Source of the DNA: Erythrophleum ivorense
Lineage: Eukaryota > Streptophyta > Magnoliopsida > Fabales > Fabaceae
DNA: 64,000 bases
Reading direction: 5' to 3'
NCBI GenBank assembly: GCA_026724425.1
Contig: JAIUCV010000001.1
Span: 9,096,556-9,160,555 of the forward strand
The translations under genes and the position numbers were made by a program. The notes below the pieces were generated by a model. The model ran no database searches. It saw nothing but the letters and a program-made list of their open reading frames with translations, and was not told where the DNA came from. Below are positions 23,526 to 35,542 of this stretch, piece after piece (positions within the stretch are counted from its first letter, which is position 1; every line of letters begins with the position of its first letter).

Positions 23526-25365
23526 TAATCATCTTGAAAACACCCTATGTACCTCAACTAAGCTCAAGAGGCATTCCAGCAAAAAACTTGAAAGGCTGAA
23601 TGTTAGAAGAAATCATGGAGGAAGAGAAGGGACAAAACACAAACTGGTGGAGGTGGAAGCGAGGAAAGCTAAGCTACTTGCTAGATACTAGGGAAGGTTT
23701 TTTTTTTCCCACTTGTTTACTTGCCTGGTTTTGCTAGTTCCTTGTCGGGGCCAGCTATCACACGCTTCTCATTGACAATTTGTTTGTATTTATTTGACCA
23801 AACTATACCTTCATTTTGAAGAATAAGAAGATGAAGAAAATAGCTAAGCTTTCCATTTGACTTAAAAAATAGGATAATTACGAGGTGTTAGTGGAGTCGT
23901 ATGAGTTAAGCATTGAGACATTTGGACTACTCAAAAATTAGTTTCGGTTTATTTACTTTAGTAGAATTGTGAGGCATTCTTTAAGTCTTGCTCATAGTGT
24001 GGCGTTAACAAAGCTAGAAGTCAAAAGTGATTCAAGAGCTCCATTAGACCTAATTTTTAAAAATTAATTAACCAGATTAACACTACTCCTCCGTTATTTC
24101 TGAGTGCAGATACTAGACAAAAAAATTTCAGCAGATTAGAGTGCATCACGTTTGAAAATGTGGTGAGAGTTCTGAAACCAAATGAAAGTGCACATTTAAA
24201 ACAAACTTAATTACTTCTCATTCTGAAATGACATCAAATTAGGCAAGTAGTAGGTATTAAAAAAAAGCCAATTTCATACCAGAAACTAAATTGAAAATTG
24301 AGTCAAAACTATTGGGATCAAATTAAAGCAAGGTAAAATATAAGGATAAAAATGTAAGTTTTAAGCCTATATCAATATCATTTAGTGACACGTGAGTAGT
24401 TTGTTAACAAATCAACTTTAAAATAATGATATCATAATAAATTTTAACGTCGGAGATCAAATAAAAAATTGTAACAAAGCATTAAAACAAATTATAAAAC
24501 CAAATTGAAAACTCAAATTAATTATAGTGATCTCTAAAAAAATTACTCTTATATTCAGCCACAACCACATTGTTTACCGTTTGACAAAAGCGAGATTCAT
24601 GTGACAGTTTCCCAGGGAGGAAGGGCGTTAGCATTAATTGAAAGAATAATTAACAATTATAAGATTAAGCAAACAATTGCTTCGCTTTTTGGGTCATTAA
24701 AACCGTAATTAGAGGAGCCACCACATGAGATTTTGTAATGAGCTTCGTTTTCTTGAAAGCTTTGCTCACGCAACGCGTTCAACTATTAAGCCTTTCCATT
24801 AAATTGCGAGTATCACGCAGCCCCTCAAGGAATATGGCCTCCATAACCCCAAAGCCATTCCTATACCTATTCTCCAACTTTTAATATCATTTGAATTCAT
24901 TAGAGGCATATCTACTCATATATCAAGTGTTTATTGGAGTTCATTTTCTGTCACTATATTGTCATGTAATTATTTTTTTAATTAAATCAATATAATTATA
25001 ATTGAATTGGGTCTTAAATTTTAAGTTAAAATTATTTATTTGTTAAAATATAAATGACATAGTACAATTTATCAATATGATGAACATATAATAAATATTT
25101 TCCAAAGTGTTGACTCCTTCACTTGAAATAACATCAAGTAGGAAGTAGCAACTAGTTGCTGTATATATCTTAATCTTCTTGCTTCCTCCATTATTTCCTT
25201 GACCAGAACTAAGGAAGAAGGAAAAAAAGTCTGTTTAAATTAAGAGAAATAACAAAAGCTACTCCTTCATAACTTGAGTTCAAAGTGTTCTCACAACTGC
25301 CTTTTGAGATTTAATATAAGAATCTCCTTCTCTTCTTTCTTTTCCATTTGTGAGAAATAATTGTC
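23526..25365. other. Intergenic DNA and promoter region of the GT14 gene
   Basis: No gene is seen up to the GT14 start codon at 25366. A CACGTG lies at 24389-24394. A short block at 24655-24805 shares ordered motifs (caattgcttc, gattttgtaat, ctattaagcct) with 27680-27770 beyond the gene. TATATAT occurs near 25161, but too far from the start codon to call the TATA box with confidence. Confidence 0.4.
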
Positions 25366-26982
25366 ATGGATCATAATCCATTTTACTGGATTCCCAAACC
25401 ATCCATTGCCCATTTACATGTGAACTTAAACCGGGTCTATCATTTGATCTTCTTGATTTTTGGTATCTCACTAGGAATAGTAGCCAGTTCATATTACAGA
25501 ACCTTTTCTTTTAATTTACAGTACTTTCTTTACCGTGTAACTCCACCCTCATCATTATTACTTCAACCACCAATGCCATTATCATCACAGCCACCGTCTC
25601 AACCACCAGCTCCGGCGCTGGCCCCGCAGCCACCACCAGCACACAGCCCGTTAATGTCCAACACTACCACCAGCAGTACAACCAAGATATCTCTCATGCA
25701 CAATATGACCGACCAAGAGTTGTTCTTGGAAGCAATTAAGGTTCGAGGAACCCAAGATGTTTCCAACAAGACCAACCCCAAAGTGGCTTTCATGTTCTTG
25801 ACAAAAGGAGCACTGCCATTAGCACCCTTGTGGGAGAAATTTTTCAAAGGCCACGAAGGCTTTTACTCCATTTACTTGCATCACGATCCTTCTTACAATG
25901 AAACAGTGCCTAAAAATTCTGTCTTCTACGGCAGAAAAATCCCTAGCCAGGTTAGCTATCTATCAAGCTAAAGCAATTCTCTTAAAGTCCCATAAATCTA
26001 TTACTATATATATTTACAGAAACTACTAACCTTTGCCCTTATTACAATATCTCTTCAGTTTATAGAAAATCGCAATTGACCCTTGATCTATTAGTTTCAT
26101 TGCAATACCTTTCACCGATTAAATTAGACATTAAATCTAAGTAAGTTGCACAAGCCTCTTCCTTTACCATACCATGCGGAAAGTCTCTTCTACCTGCTTC
26201 TCATCTATTTAGGCATCCTTCATGTTAGCTAATTCATTTGAAATTAGGGAGAGGGTGATTGCAATTTCCCCATATATATATGTGTGTGTGTGTGTGTATT
26301 TATACACCTACCAATCTTCTCTTCATATTTGCAGCCAGTTTTCTGGGGCACTTCATCAATGATAGATGCTGAGAGGCGTCTTCTAGCAAATGCACTTTTG
26401 GACGACTTATCCAACCAACGCTTTGTGCTACTCTCAGAATCATGCATCCCACTATTCAACTTCAAAACCATCTATGACTATCTCATGAACTCCACTCTTA
26501 GCTTTTTAAGCTCTTTCGATGATCCCAGAAAGCCAGGTCGTGGAAGATACAACCCAAGAATGTGGCCTATAATTAACATCACCGATTGGCGAAAAGGGTC
26601 TCAGTGGTTCGAAGTGCACCGTGAGCTTGCAATCTCAATTGTCTCTGACACCAAATATTACCCTATATTTGTGAAACTTTGCCTTCCACCATGTTATATG
26701 GATGAGCATTATATACCAACGTTTATGCATATGATGTACAATGAAATGAACTCAAATCGTACCGTAACTTGGGTTGATTGGTCAAGGGGTGGTCCACATC
26801 CTGGAAAATTTGGACAGGGTGATGTTACAGATGAGTTCTTGAATCGAATTAGGTTTGGATCGAAATGTTTATACAATGGCAACATCACCAACATGTGCGT
26901 CCTTTTTGCAAGAAAGTTTCTGCCAAATACATTGGAGCCCTTGTTAAGAGTGGCTCCCCTTTTGCTTGGCCTGGATCCTTAA
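25366..26982 (+). CDS. Core-2/I-branching family 14 glycosyltransferase (DUF266)
   Basis: Two exons, 25366-25950 and 26335-26982, with GT-AG borders and phase 0, encode 410 residues. Residues about 26-43 are a single hydrophobic signal anchor, and about 59-95 a Pro/Ser-rich stem, the layout of a type II Golgi enzyme. The catalytic domain starts near residue 139 (KVAFMFLTKG) and shows the family blocks LHHDPSY, FWGTSSMIDAERRLL (198-212), FVLLSESCIPLFNF and TWVDWSRGGPHP...GQGDVT, ending with the FARKF block. Plant members (BC10-like) are placed in GT14. BC10 affects cell-wall and arabinogalactan glycosylation, but donor and acceptor for this member are unknown. The start fits the family layout, and a plain stop follows the last conserved block. 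No defects were noted. Confidence 0.92.
26272..26297. repeat. Compound (AT)n(GT)n microsatellite in the GT14 intron
   Basis: An AT run followed by a GT run of 16 bases, ending 37 bp before the exon 2 acceptor. Length variation here could affect the intron's branch-point spacing, but that is speculative. Confidence 0.85.
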
Positions 26983-28724
26983 TTAGACTTGGTGTAGTGT
27001 TGACATTTTCAGTGCACTAGGGCTTGAGAAGTTATAATTTTTAGGCCAATATATGAAATTATTTAGCAATTTTTTCCTGTTTATAATGTAATTTGATAAT
27101 TTATGTCATGATAATTGATAAACAAGAAAGTCATTGCATAATTTTTTGACTAATGGACCACATATATTATATTACTGGTAGCTTAACTTTGAGCATTCTT
27201 ATTTGTTAGGACGACACTTAATTAGCATTCTAAAATCCGAACCAGCAAGTGATTCATGATTAATTGTGTTGAACTTGAATGTAAAACCAGTATATAATAA
27301 TTTGTATATAACTTATTAAAAATATTATACTTAGCAATTAAATCAATTAAACAGCAACAAATTAAAATAACAAATATGAATGAAAAATATTGTATTTTAT
27401 GACTAAAATTATATGATATTAAAATAAAAAATTAATTTTACGAAAAATAAAATTATATGAGTTTTATTTTTTTTTTCATTTTTAATTCAAAGTTTAGGAA
27501 AGTATTAAAAAAGGTCTTGGTGCCCCCTCCCTCAAGCCCAAGGTTATAGTAAAAGATAAAAACAAAGAACAAAAGGCCTTTTCTTGCATTAAGGCAAAGA
27601 GAAGCCCACACTCACTTGAACAAGACTTAGTGTGTGTTTGAATCGACGGCTGAACAATCCAAACCACGTTTAAAACAAAGCAACAAATAATTGCTTCTTC
27701 TTATCTACAATACAATAAGCAAATGCGATTTTGTAATTTTTCACTATCAAACGAAACATGCTATTAAGCCTCTCATCACTCAACACCTATCGACATTAGA
27801 GAAAGGACACAAACTACAGCTAAAGTCTCCTCGGTTTTAACGCTGCACAAGCAACAGTGATAGACATGTTCAAAATATTTATTTTCGAAAGGTAACACCA
27901 AAATTTATTTATTTAGATTTGAGTACAAAGACAAAAAACGAGACTAAATCTAAGTATGGAGATTTCTTTAGAAACTTTTAAACATCTGAGTTCGTGTCTT
28001 AAGAGGATAATATAAACCTTAATTCGGATTCTTTGCCGTTAACAAATAACTACATGGTATATTGTTGGAAAGAAATGAGAAAAAAAATAGAAAAGATAGA
28101 TACTAACATAGAAAGTAGAACCATACACACTTTTAGTCTTTTTTATTCTGTAAAAAGTTAAATATAAAATAAAAATAAAAAAGTAATTATATATATATAA
28201 TATTTATAATATTATTACTTGTAATAATTAAATAATAATTAGTAGATAATATTAAATAATGATTAAGTAATAATTATAAAGATAAAATTAAGATTTTAGC
28301 TAATTTTCTTTTTCTCCTTCATTTTTCAGCAGATTACCAAATAGTATATTTATATTTTTAATATATTTTTTTTAATATATATATATATATATATACTTTT
28401 ATTAGTTGTACTATTTATTAGTTATTATATCTAAGATATATTCAATAATAAAATTGTTGATATTAGACAATTTTAAATTTTGATTATGTATTTGAATAAT
28501 ATTAATAGTTTGAAATTTTTTATGATTTTACATAAATAAATTTTATTTAAATAATTTTTAATTTTAAAAAAGTTTTTATTTTAAAATTTCTTTTAATAAA
28601 TGAATCTAGGTTGATTGGAAAGGGAAGAAAATAATTTAAAATTATTCGTTATTTAACAAATATATCTAACACATAATTGTTTAAAATTATTTTGATATGC
28701 TTGTGTTTAGGAATGGACTTATAT
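26983..28724. other. Intergenic DNA, no gene seen
   Basis: After the GT14 3' flank, the sequence is AT-rich. A GC-richer island at 27520-27860 has no coding similarity. TA microsatellites occur near 28185 and 28375-28395. Confidence 0.45.
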
Positions 28725-28937
28725 CTAATTTTTTATATATTTATTATTAAGTTCTTTAATTAAAATATGACATTGTATAATTTTTTAATAATAATATGAC
28801 ATATATATAGTTTAACTATACTATTATACAAATATTTATAAAAATTATATATTTATTATATTATTATTTAAAAAATTATATATTCATCATATTTTAATTA
28901 AAAATTTTAATAATAAATATATAAAAACTGGATATAC
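28725..28937. repeat. AT-rich foldback (palindromic) element, family B
   Basis: The left arm (ttttttatatatttattattaag then tttaattaaaatatga and tataattttttaataata) is matched in reverse complement by the right arm up to 28937. The same palindrome structure and sequence recurs at 54640-54860. There is no coding capacity. It is probably a foldback MITE, but AT bias weakens the boundaries. Confidence 0.55.
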
Positions 28938-29672
28938 ATTTTTTTTCATCTTTTTAACTATATCTGGGCTTTTACTTTGTCCAAATAATATTACATCTCA
29001 TCATTCGATGATGTGGATGCAGTGAAGAAAATCCACGCAGTGATCAACTACGATTAAAATATTTGGGCCTATCTGTAGTCACTGGCCCTTTTATTTGAGT
29101 ACTTCAAAGCCCAGAGATCCAGCAATAACAACGTACAAAATTGTAAAAAATACATTACAAAAAAAAACAATTAAGTTAAAATGATTTTTAAAAAAATTGA
29201 CGATATTCAGTTACCTAAATTTTGCAGTGATTAATTGTGTAATAAAGATGTCGAGTTGGTGTGGTTACAAGAATTCCAAAATCTTTGAAAAGAAAAAAAA
29301 TATATCTCTTGTCAATTCTTTTTTCTATTATTAATTTAATTTCTTTTTTTATCCCAAAAATAGGCACCTAAAGCCCACGTTTAAGAAGGAAAAATGTCTA
29401 ATGAACTCAGAAAAGGAACCATACTGTCTTGAGATGCAAATGCTATGCACCCCAAGGGATGAGGATCCAAATTGAATAGGCCCTCCATACTTCTTAAGAA
29501 AAACTTTAATTATTTTTTATTTTAATATTTCTTTGAAAAAACTAAAATGTAAAATGAAAACACTATTTTAATTTTTGTTTATGCTGTAGAAATTAAGGGA
29601 TCATCTTTATTTTACATTTTGCTTCCTTTAAAATAAAAAATAAATAAATAGTTAGGACTATATATATATATA

Positions 29673-32600
29673 GGGTCCAAAACAGACAAAAGTTGAAAGA
29701 TTGTTTTTATTTTTTTCTTCATTCAAAATATTCAAAAATACTAAATTGCATAAAAATTCTCTAAATTTTGAGTCATATATAAACAATCCTTTGGTTTTTA
29801 AAACTTATCAGTGAACTCCTCTAAACTTTTAAATTTGTACAAATAACTTCACTAATTTAGTTAATCTATTATTTTACTAATAAAATATGACATGTTAAGA
29901 GGTTATTTGCACATAACTTAAAATTCAACAAATTATTTGCATATAACTCAAAGTTTAAGAGAGTTATTTGTGCAACAACAACAACAAGAAGAAGAAGATG
30001 CATTTTTCCACTATATGAGATCGGTTATATAAATCAAACGATGTTATAAAGTTATATCATGAATCATGTCTATAAACAAATCATTTAAATTAAATCCCTC
30101 TTAATGATCTTGCTTATAATTTTTCTTGATCTTTTTCTACTTCTAACTATTGGACTACTCTCTCTACTTTTTATATTATGATTTCTTTAGATCTTTTCCA
30201 CATATGTTTAAACTATCCAAGACGTAATTCTATAATCTTTTTCCATAATAGGTATAACCTCAACTTTCTTTTTAATACATTTATTTATAATTCCATTTTA
30301 TCTAATGTATCAACTCATGTAATGTAGCATTCTTATATATGTAATGTTGAGCTTAGTCTCTTATTAACTTTTTATTACCCAACACTCAATTTCATATAAC
30401 ATTATAAGTCTTATAATTATACAATAAAATTTACTCTTAAACTTAAGTGGTACTCTTCTATCATAAGTAACACTCAAAACATTTATTCATTTCATCTATC
30501 CTATTGGAATTTTATAGTTTACATCTTTATTTATTTCCCCATCATATTGTATGATGGATTTAAAATACTTAAATTTATAACTTATGGTATAGTATATTCT
30601 TTAATTTTTATTTCTATACTATAATTAATATATCTTTTGCTAAACTTATATTTTATATTTTTTGTTTTACTTTTACTTAAATATAATTTATGTACTTTCA
30701 AAGTTAGTTTTCACATCTTTAATTTTTTATTTATTTCTTCTCTCGACTCTCCAATTAAGATTATATCATCAGCAAAAAACATACATTATGCCACTGACTT
30801 TTGGATATATTCAATGAACACATCCAAAACCAAAGTAAAATAACAAAGGCTTAAAGTTGATCCCTTGATATAAGCCAATAGTTATTAAAAAATCTTGTGT
30901 AAACTCACATTTTATTCTCATATTAGTTGTAACCTTATCATATATATATTGAATTATTCAAATATAAGTCATATGAATTCTTTTTTTTTTTCTCTCTAAA
31001 ACCTGCCATAAAACTTCCTTTGGCATTCTATCATCTGCTTTCTCTAAATCAATAAACGCCATGTGTAAGTCATTTTTTGTTCCTTTGATATCTCTCCATC
31101 AAATTTTGCAATCAGTATATCACTTCAACAGTCAATCTTTCTAAAATAAAACCAAATTAATTTTTGTAACGTGAGTCTTCTATTTTAATTTTTGCTCAAT
31201 TACCATCTTCCATAACTTCATAGTATGGCTCATGAATTTAATTTTCTTATAATTTACACAATTTTGTATATCCCTTTTACTCTTATAAATGGGGATTAAA
31301 ATACTTTTCCTTTACTTATCTGGCATTTTTTTATATCTCATAATCTCGTTAAATAACTTTGTAAGCCAATTTATATCTTTCACTTATAAACTCTTTTATA
31401 TCTCAATAAATATATTATCTAATTCAACTACTTTATGCTTCTTTTACTTTTGACTCGCGAATCTTATGATAAAAGATGCAATTTCAGTCCTCTTCTTTAG
31501 TATTTAACCTATTCAAGTGTAGTAAGATCACATGTCCTTCATTATATAACCTTTGAAAATAATACTTTTATTTTTTTTATATATCTTGTTTCGTGACTAA
31601 GATTTTCTCTTCTTCATCCCTTTCCTTAATATCTTGTTTTGTGGCCAAAATTTTCCATTCTCCGTCTTTAATGCATTTCACTTGATTCACATTTCTTTTT
31701 TTTTTTTTAGAAAACTTGTAAATACTTCTTTTTTCAATTTTAGTACTTAAAAATTAGTATAACCTTTCAAGTGCCCTATTTTTCACTTTGCTAGCAGCTT
31801 TTTTAATATCTTTTTTTAGCTATCTTATATTTTTCTTAATTCTTATCACTTTTACATAAAGGTGACGCTTTGTAATACTTTATTTTAATTTTAGCCTTAT
31901 TTTGTATGTTTGCATCTTACCACCAAAACTCTTTATTCTTAAGTTCAAAACCTCTTAATTCATTGACTATCTTTTTTGTAATCTTTCTAATTTCTTTAGT
32001 CATCTCGTTCCACATACCTTTAACACTTCTTTCTGCCAGGACTCTCCTTCCAAAATTTGTTTTTGCAAGCTCTTTTCTTTATCATTATTCAATTACCACT
32101 ACTTGATTCTTGATACTTTATATAAGACTTTGCTATTTACTATCTTCTTAATTCGAACATCTATAACTAAGACTTTATGTTAGGTAGTTAAGCTCTCTAT
32201 AAGTATAACTTTACAATTCATATGAAACTTTATGTCACTTTCTTTATTAGAAAGAAATTAATTTAAGAGTATGTCCTCTCACTTTTGTATATGATAAAAT
32301 AATTCACGTGCTTCATTATTAGCTATTGTAAAGTCAAACACTAATATAAAAAGTTTATAATAGTTTTACCTCCTGTATTTGCTTCCCCTAAGCCATATCC
32401 CCTATGTAAGCACTCGTAACCTCTAGATACACTATTTACATGACTATTAAGATCCCTTCTTTAGAGAATTTGTTCTCCTAATGATATTTTCTTAGCTAAA
32501 CTTTATAAGTCCTTAAAAAATTTTACCTTATAGTATTCTTCTAACTCTATTTGTGGTACATAAGTACTAATAATATTAAAAACTTTCCTTCCTACTATAA

Positions 32601-33471
32601 ACTTTAATGTTATGATTTTGTCTTCTAATCTGTTTATATTCACAACATTTTTTTTAATATTTATCCACAATTATACATATCTCATTTCTGAATTTAGTTT
32701 TACTCATGTAATAAAGTTTAAAATCTAAGATGTTTAATTTATTCATTTTTTCTTCTACCCATTTAGCTTCTTATAAACATATAAAATTAATTCTTTTTTT
32801 AATTATAATATTTATTATTTCTATTAATTTACTTGTAAGTATACCTATATTCTATGTTTTAAAATGAATCTTATTCTCGTGAACTATCTTTTCTACCTAT
32901 ATTTGTTCACAAAAATGTGAGAATTTTTACTTATTTTTCACTATACCTGAGCATTAATGCAGTAGCTTTTACTCATTTAATATTGTACTCAAACACATTG
33001 CTTTTAAACGACTTAACATGAACTTTAACACATCATTGATTTATGATATAAAAATTCAACAAAGTTTTACATTGGTTGTCGACTATTTAGCACAACTTTC
33101 TTTTTTTTTAAGATTTGGGACTGACTATGAAATGATTTGTATCAAAGCAAAGCAAATGCAGAATTTAAGGGGGTTATCTATACAAAAAAATAAAAGTTAT
33201 TGGGTTTCATTGTCATTGATGTGTTACAATTCGTTAGTGAAATAATAAATTAACTAATGCTAAGCGATTTATCTACATAAACTTGAAAGTTCAGAGATGG
33301 TTCGTTGTTAAGTTTTAAAGATTAAAAAAGTTATCAGTATATGGTCTAAAGTTTAAAGAAGTTATATGTAATTTAATCTAAAAAAATGTTAAAATAAGTT
33401 ATGGAAATTTAAAAAAAAAAAGAATTTAAAGGTCCAAATTAAATAAGAAGTGTCTTATTCATTCTGGACCC
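29673..33471. mobile_element. Foldback element split by a LINE (family A)
   Basis: The left arm (29741-29975) and right arm (33164-33379) are inverted copies of each other: for example, left ttaatctattattttactaataaaat pairs with right ttagtgaaataataaattaact. Outer ends GGGTCCA (29673) and TGGACCC (to 33471) are also inverted. The arms match the unsplit copies at 53043-53850, where they meet directly. Here a LINE sits between them. Confidence 0.6.
29976..33163 (-). pseudogene. Near-complete dead LINE (endonuclease plus reverse transcriptase)
   Basis: Reading the minus strand, conceptual translation gives in order: an endonuclease/exonuclease/phosphatase domain (about 32930-32150; EAKWVEEKMNKL, later CKVILIESLTT), a linker, and a reverse transcriptase (about 31350-30600). 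The RT shows NCVNYKKIKFMSHTMKLW near 31255, DLHMAFIDLEKADDRMPKE near 31040 and the catalytic FADDIILIGES near 30760. A C-terminal tail runs to about 30030. Stops occur every few dozen codons, so it is inactive. The 3' end is a CAA/GAA simple tail (29976-29998) rather than poly(A). Flanking 22-bp repeats at 29954-29975 and 33164-33185 differ only by five transitions and look like an aged target-site duplication. Confidence 0.85.
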
Positions 33472-35502
33472 TCCATCGACAAAGAATCCATATGCCTTGT
33501 CTAACGTAGCGGAAAAGATGATTTTGGTAGTGTTGGTGCCAAACCTATTCATGGTATATTCTTTATTAGGTTCCCATCACAATATAAAGTAGTTGTGAGT
33601 TTATAAATTAAAAAAGAAAAAAACAAAAGCTATAGTGAGTGAGGAATCTATACATGCATGTTATTTTTTAAAATAGTTAATTCATTATCAGGCCTAGAAA
33701 GATAAATACTGTTGAAATTATACTTCATTTTTTTGTTTTTTTTATATAATGAATGTTTCTTTTTGTTGAAATTTCTTTGGGTGTGAGAGGTTCTCTAGCT
33801 AGGTGGAAAAGTTCGCTTGAAAGCGATCTCTACTAAAGAAATGAACTTAAATATTGCAAAATCTTTAGGAGATGACTTTGGAAACATAAAGACAGCCTTC
33901 TTATCTCTTTTCTCTTAACTAATGTTTACGTTCTCTCTCTTTATTTATTAGTTGTGTTATATTTAAAATCATGCTCCTAGAGTATCGCTCTTTTAAGTCG
34001 CTTTAAGCTTATTTGTACATTTGGTTTATAAAATATTATTTTAATAAGAAAAAAGTGATTGGGCTGAAAAAATATAATAGAGGATTTTTAACTATCTTAT
34101 TAATCTATAAGGAGCATATTGCAATTAGAAAGAATAAGCCAATAGGGAGACTACGTTAAGGAGAGCCTCTCCGATTCAAGTTTTGGGAAATCCCTCTGTT
34201 TTTATTCAGAAAACTCTATTTTATGCTCATTCCCAATTTTTGTTATTTATTTATTATTTGTGATGAAACAGGGCCCTAAAGACCAAACAAAATGAAAAGA
34301 ACGAAACAAAAATCTTACAAAACACAAGCACTCTAAAAGCATCAAAATAAAAAATATAGATGTCAAATTACTAGAGGGAAATATCAATGTACGTTTAATT
34401 GAAAGATATTCAAATTAACAAAATGACAAGCATGAGCATTTCTTATCATTGTGACTGAAATCCACCATTTATTTTCTATTTAATAGGGTTAGAAAAATAA
34501 AAATATATATATTTTGTGTCTTATTTATTTGACTTTGTTTAAATTTTAAATTCAAATCTTTTAATTCTAGTGACAAATCGACTTAAAACTCATAAATCTT
34601 AATCATTATTGTTAAACTCACGAGTTGACTTTATAATTTTAACGAGTTTAAGTTTTTACTTAAAAAAATTATGTTAACTTGCTTATAAACTCGGATTCAA
34701 TAGAAACTCAGTTTAATTTGTCTTTAATTAACTCAAATAAACTCTATTAATTTAGTATTTTTTTCAACCAAATTTGACAAATTACCATATAGTTGTGTCA
34801 AATTAAATTTAAAAAAGATAAAAATTTTTAAACTTATAAACGAGTCAAGACTTATACAAAAATAATATTTATATTTAAACTTAATTAAAATATCTATATT
34901 GAGAAAAATAAATTATAAAATACAAATTTTTTTTACAGATTAATATAATTTAAATTATATTTTAATAAATTTATTGTTATATATTATATTTTATATATAA
35001 TTATTAATAAATATAAATTCTTACGAATTTATGGTATAAATTTGTATTATAAATTTATTTTTTATTCATGAATTTATTTAAACTTATGATGCTCAAATAT
35101 TTGGATGGTCGTGCTCAATTTGAAGAGACACTTGTGGTCCAAATCTGATAAATTACTAAATAACAATATTAATTGCCTACGTCTTCGATGGGATTTATGT
35201 TCCGAAAGTCAAAAGCCCAAAGATCAGAGAAAATGAAATGTGAAGAAACTGTGAGTCAGACCACAAACTGATCACAAATTTACAGGCCGGCTAGTTCTCC
35301 CTTTCTCTGATCTGTCATTCGTCATGAATAGATTAAATTTTTTATTTTTTTTAAATTTTAATCATCTATTTTTTATTTTAAAATATTTTTTTACCTAAAA
35401 AAGCAAAACGTAAGATAATGAAAGTTTTTAATATTTACTATCTTATATTTTATTTCTTTTAAACAAATTAAAATAAAAAATATTTGATTGTGATATTTAA
35501 TA

Positions 35503-35542
<40 letters not shown>

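Noticed and set aside
35502..35538. A functional AT-rich regulatory element
   Set aside because: It is a plain TA microsatellite without nearby gene structure.
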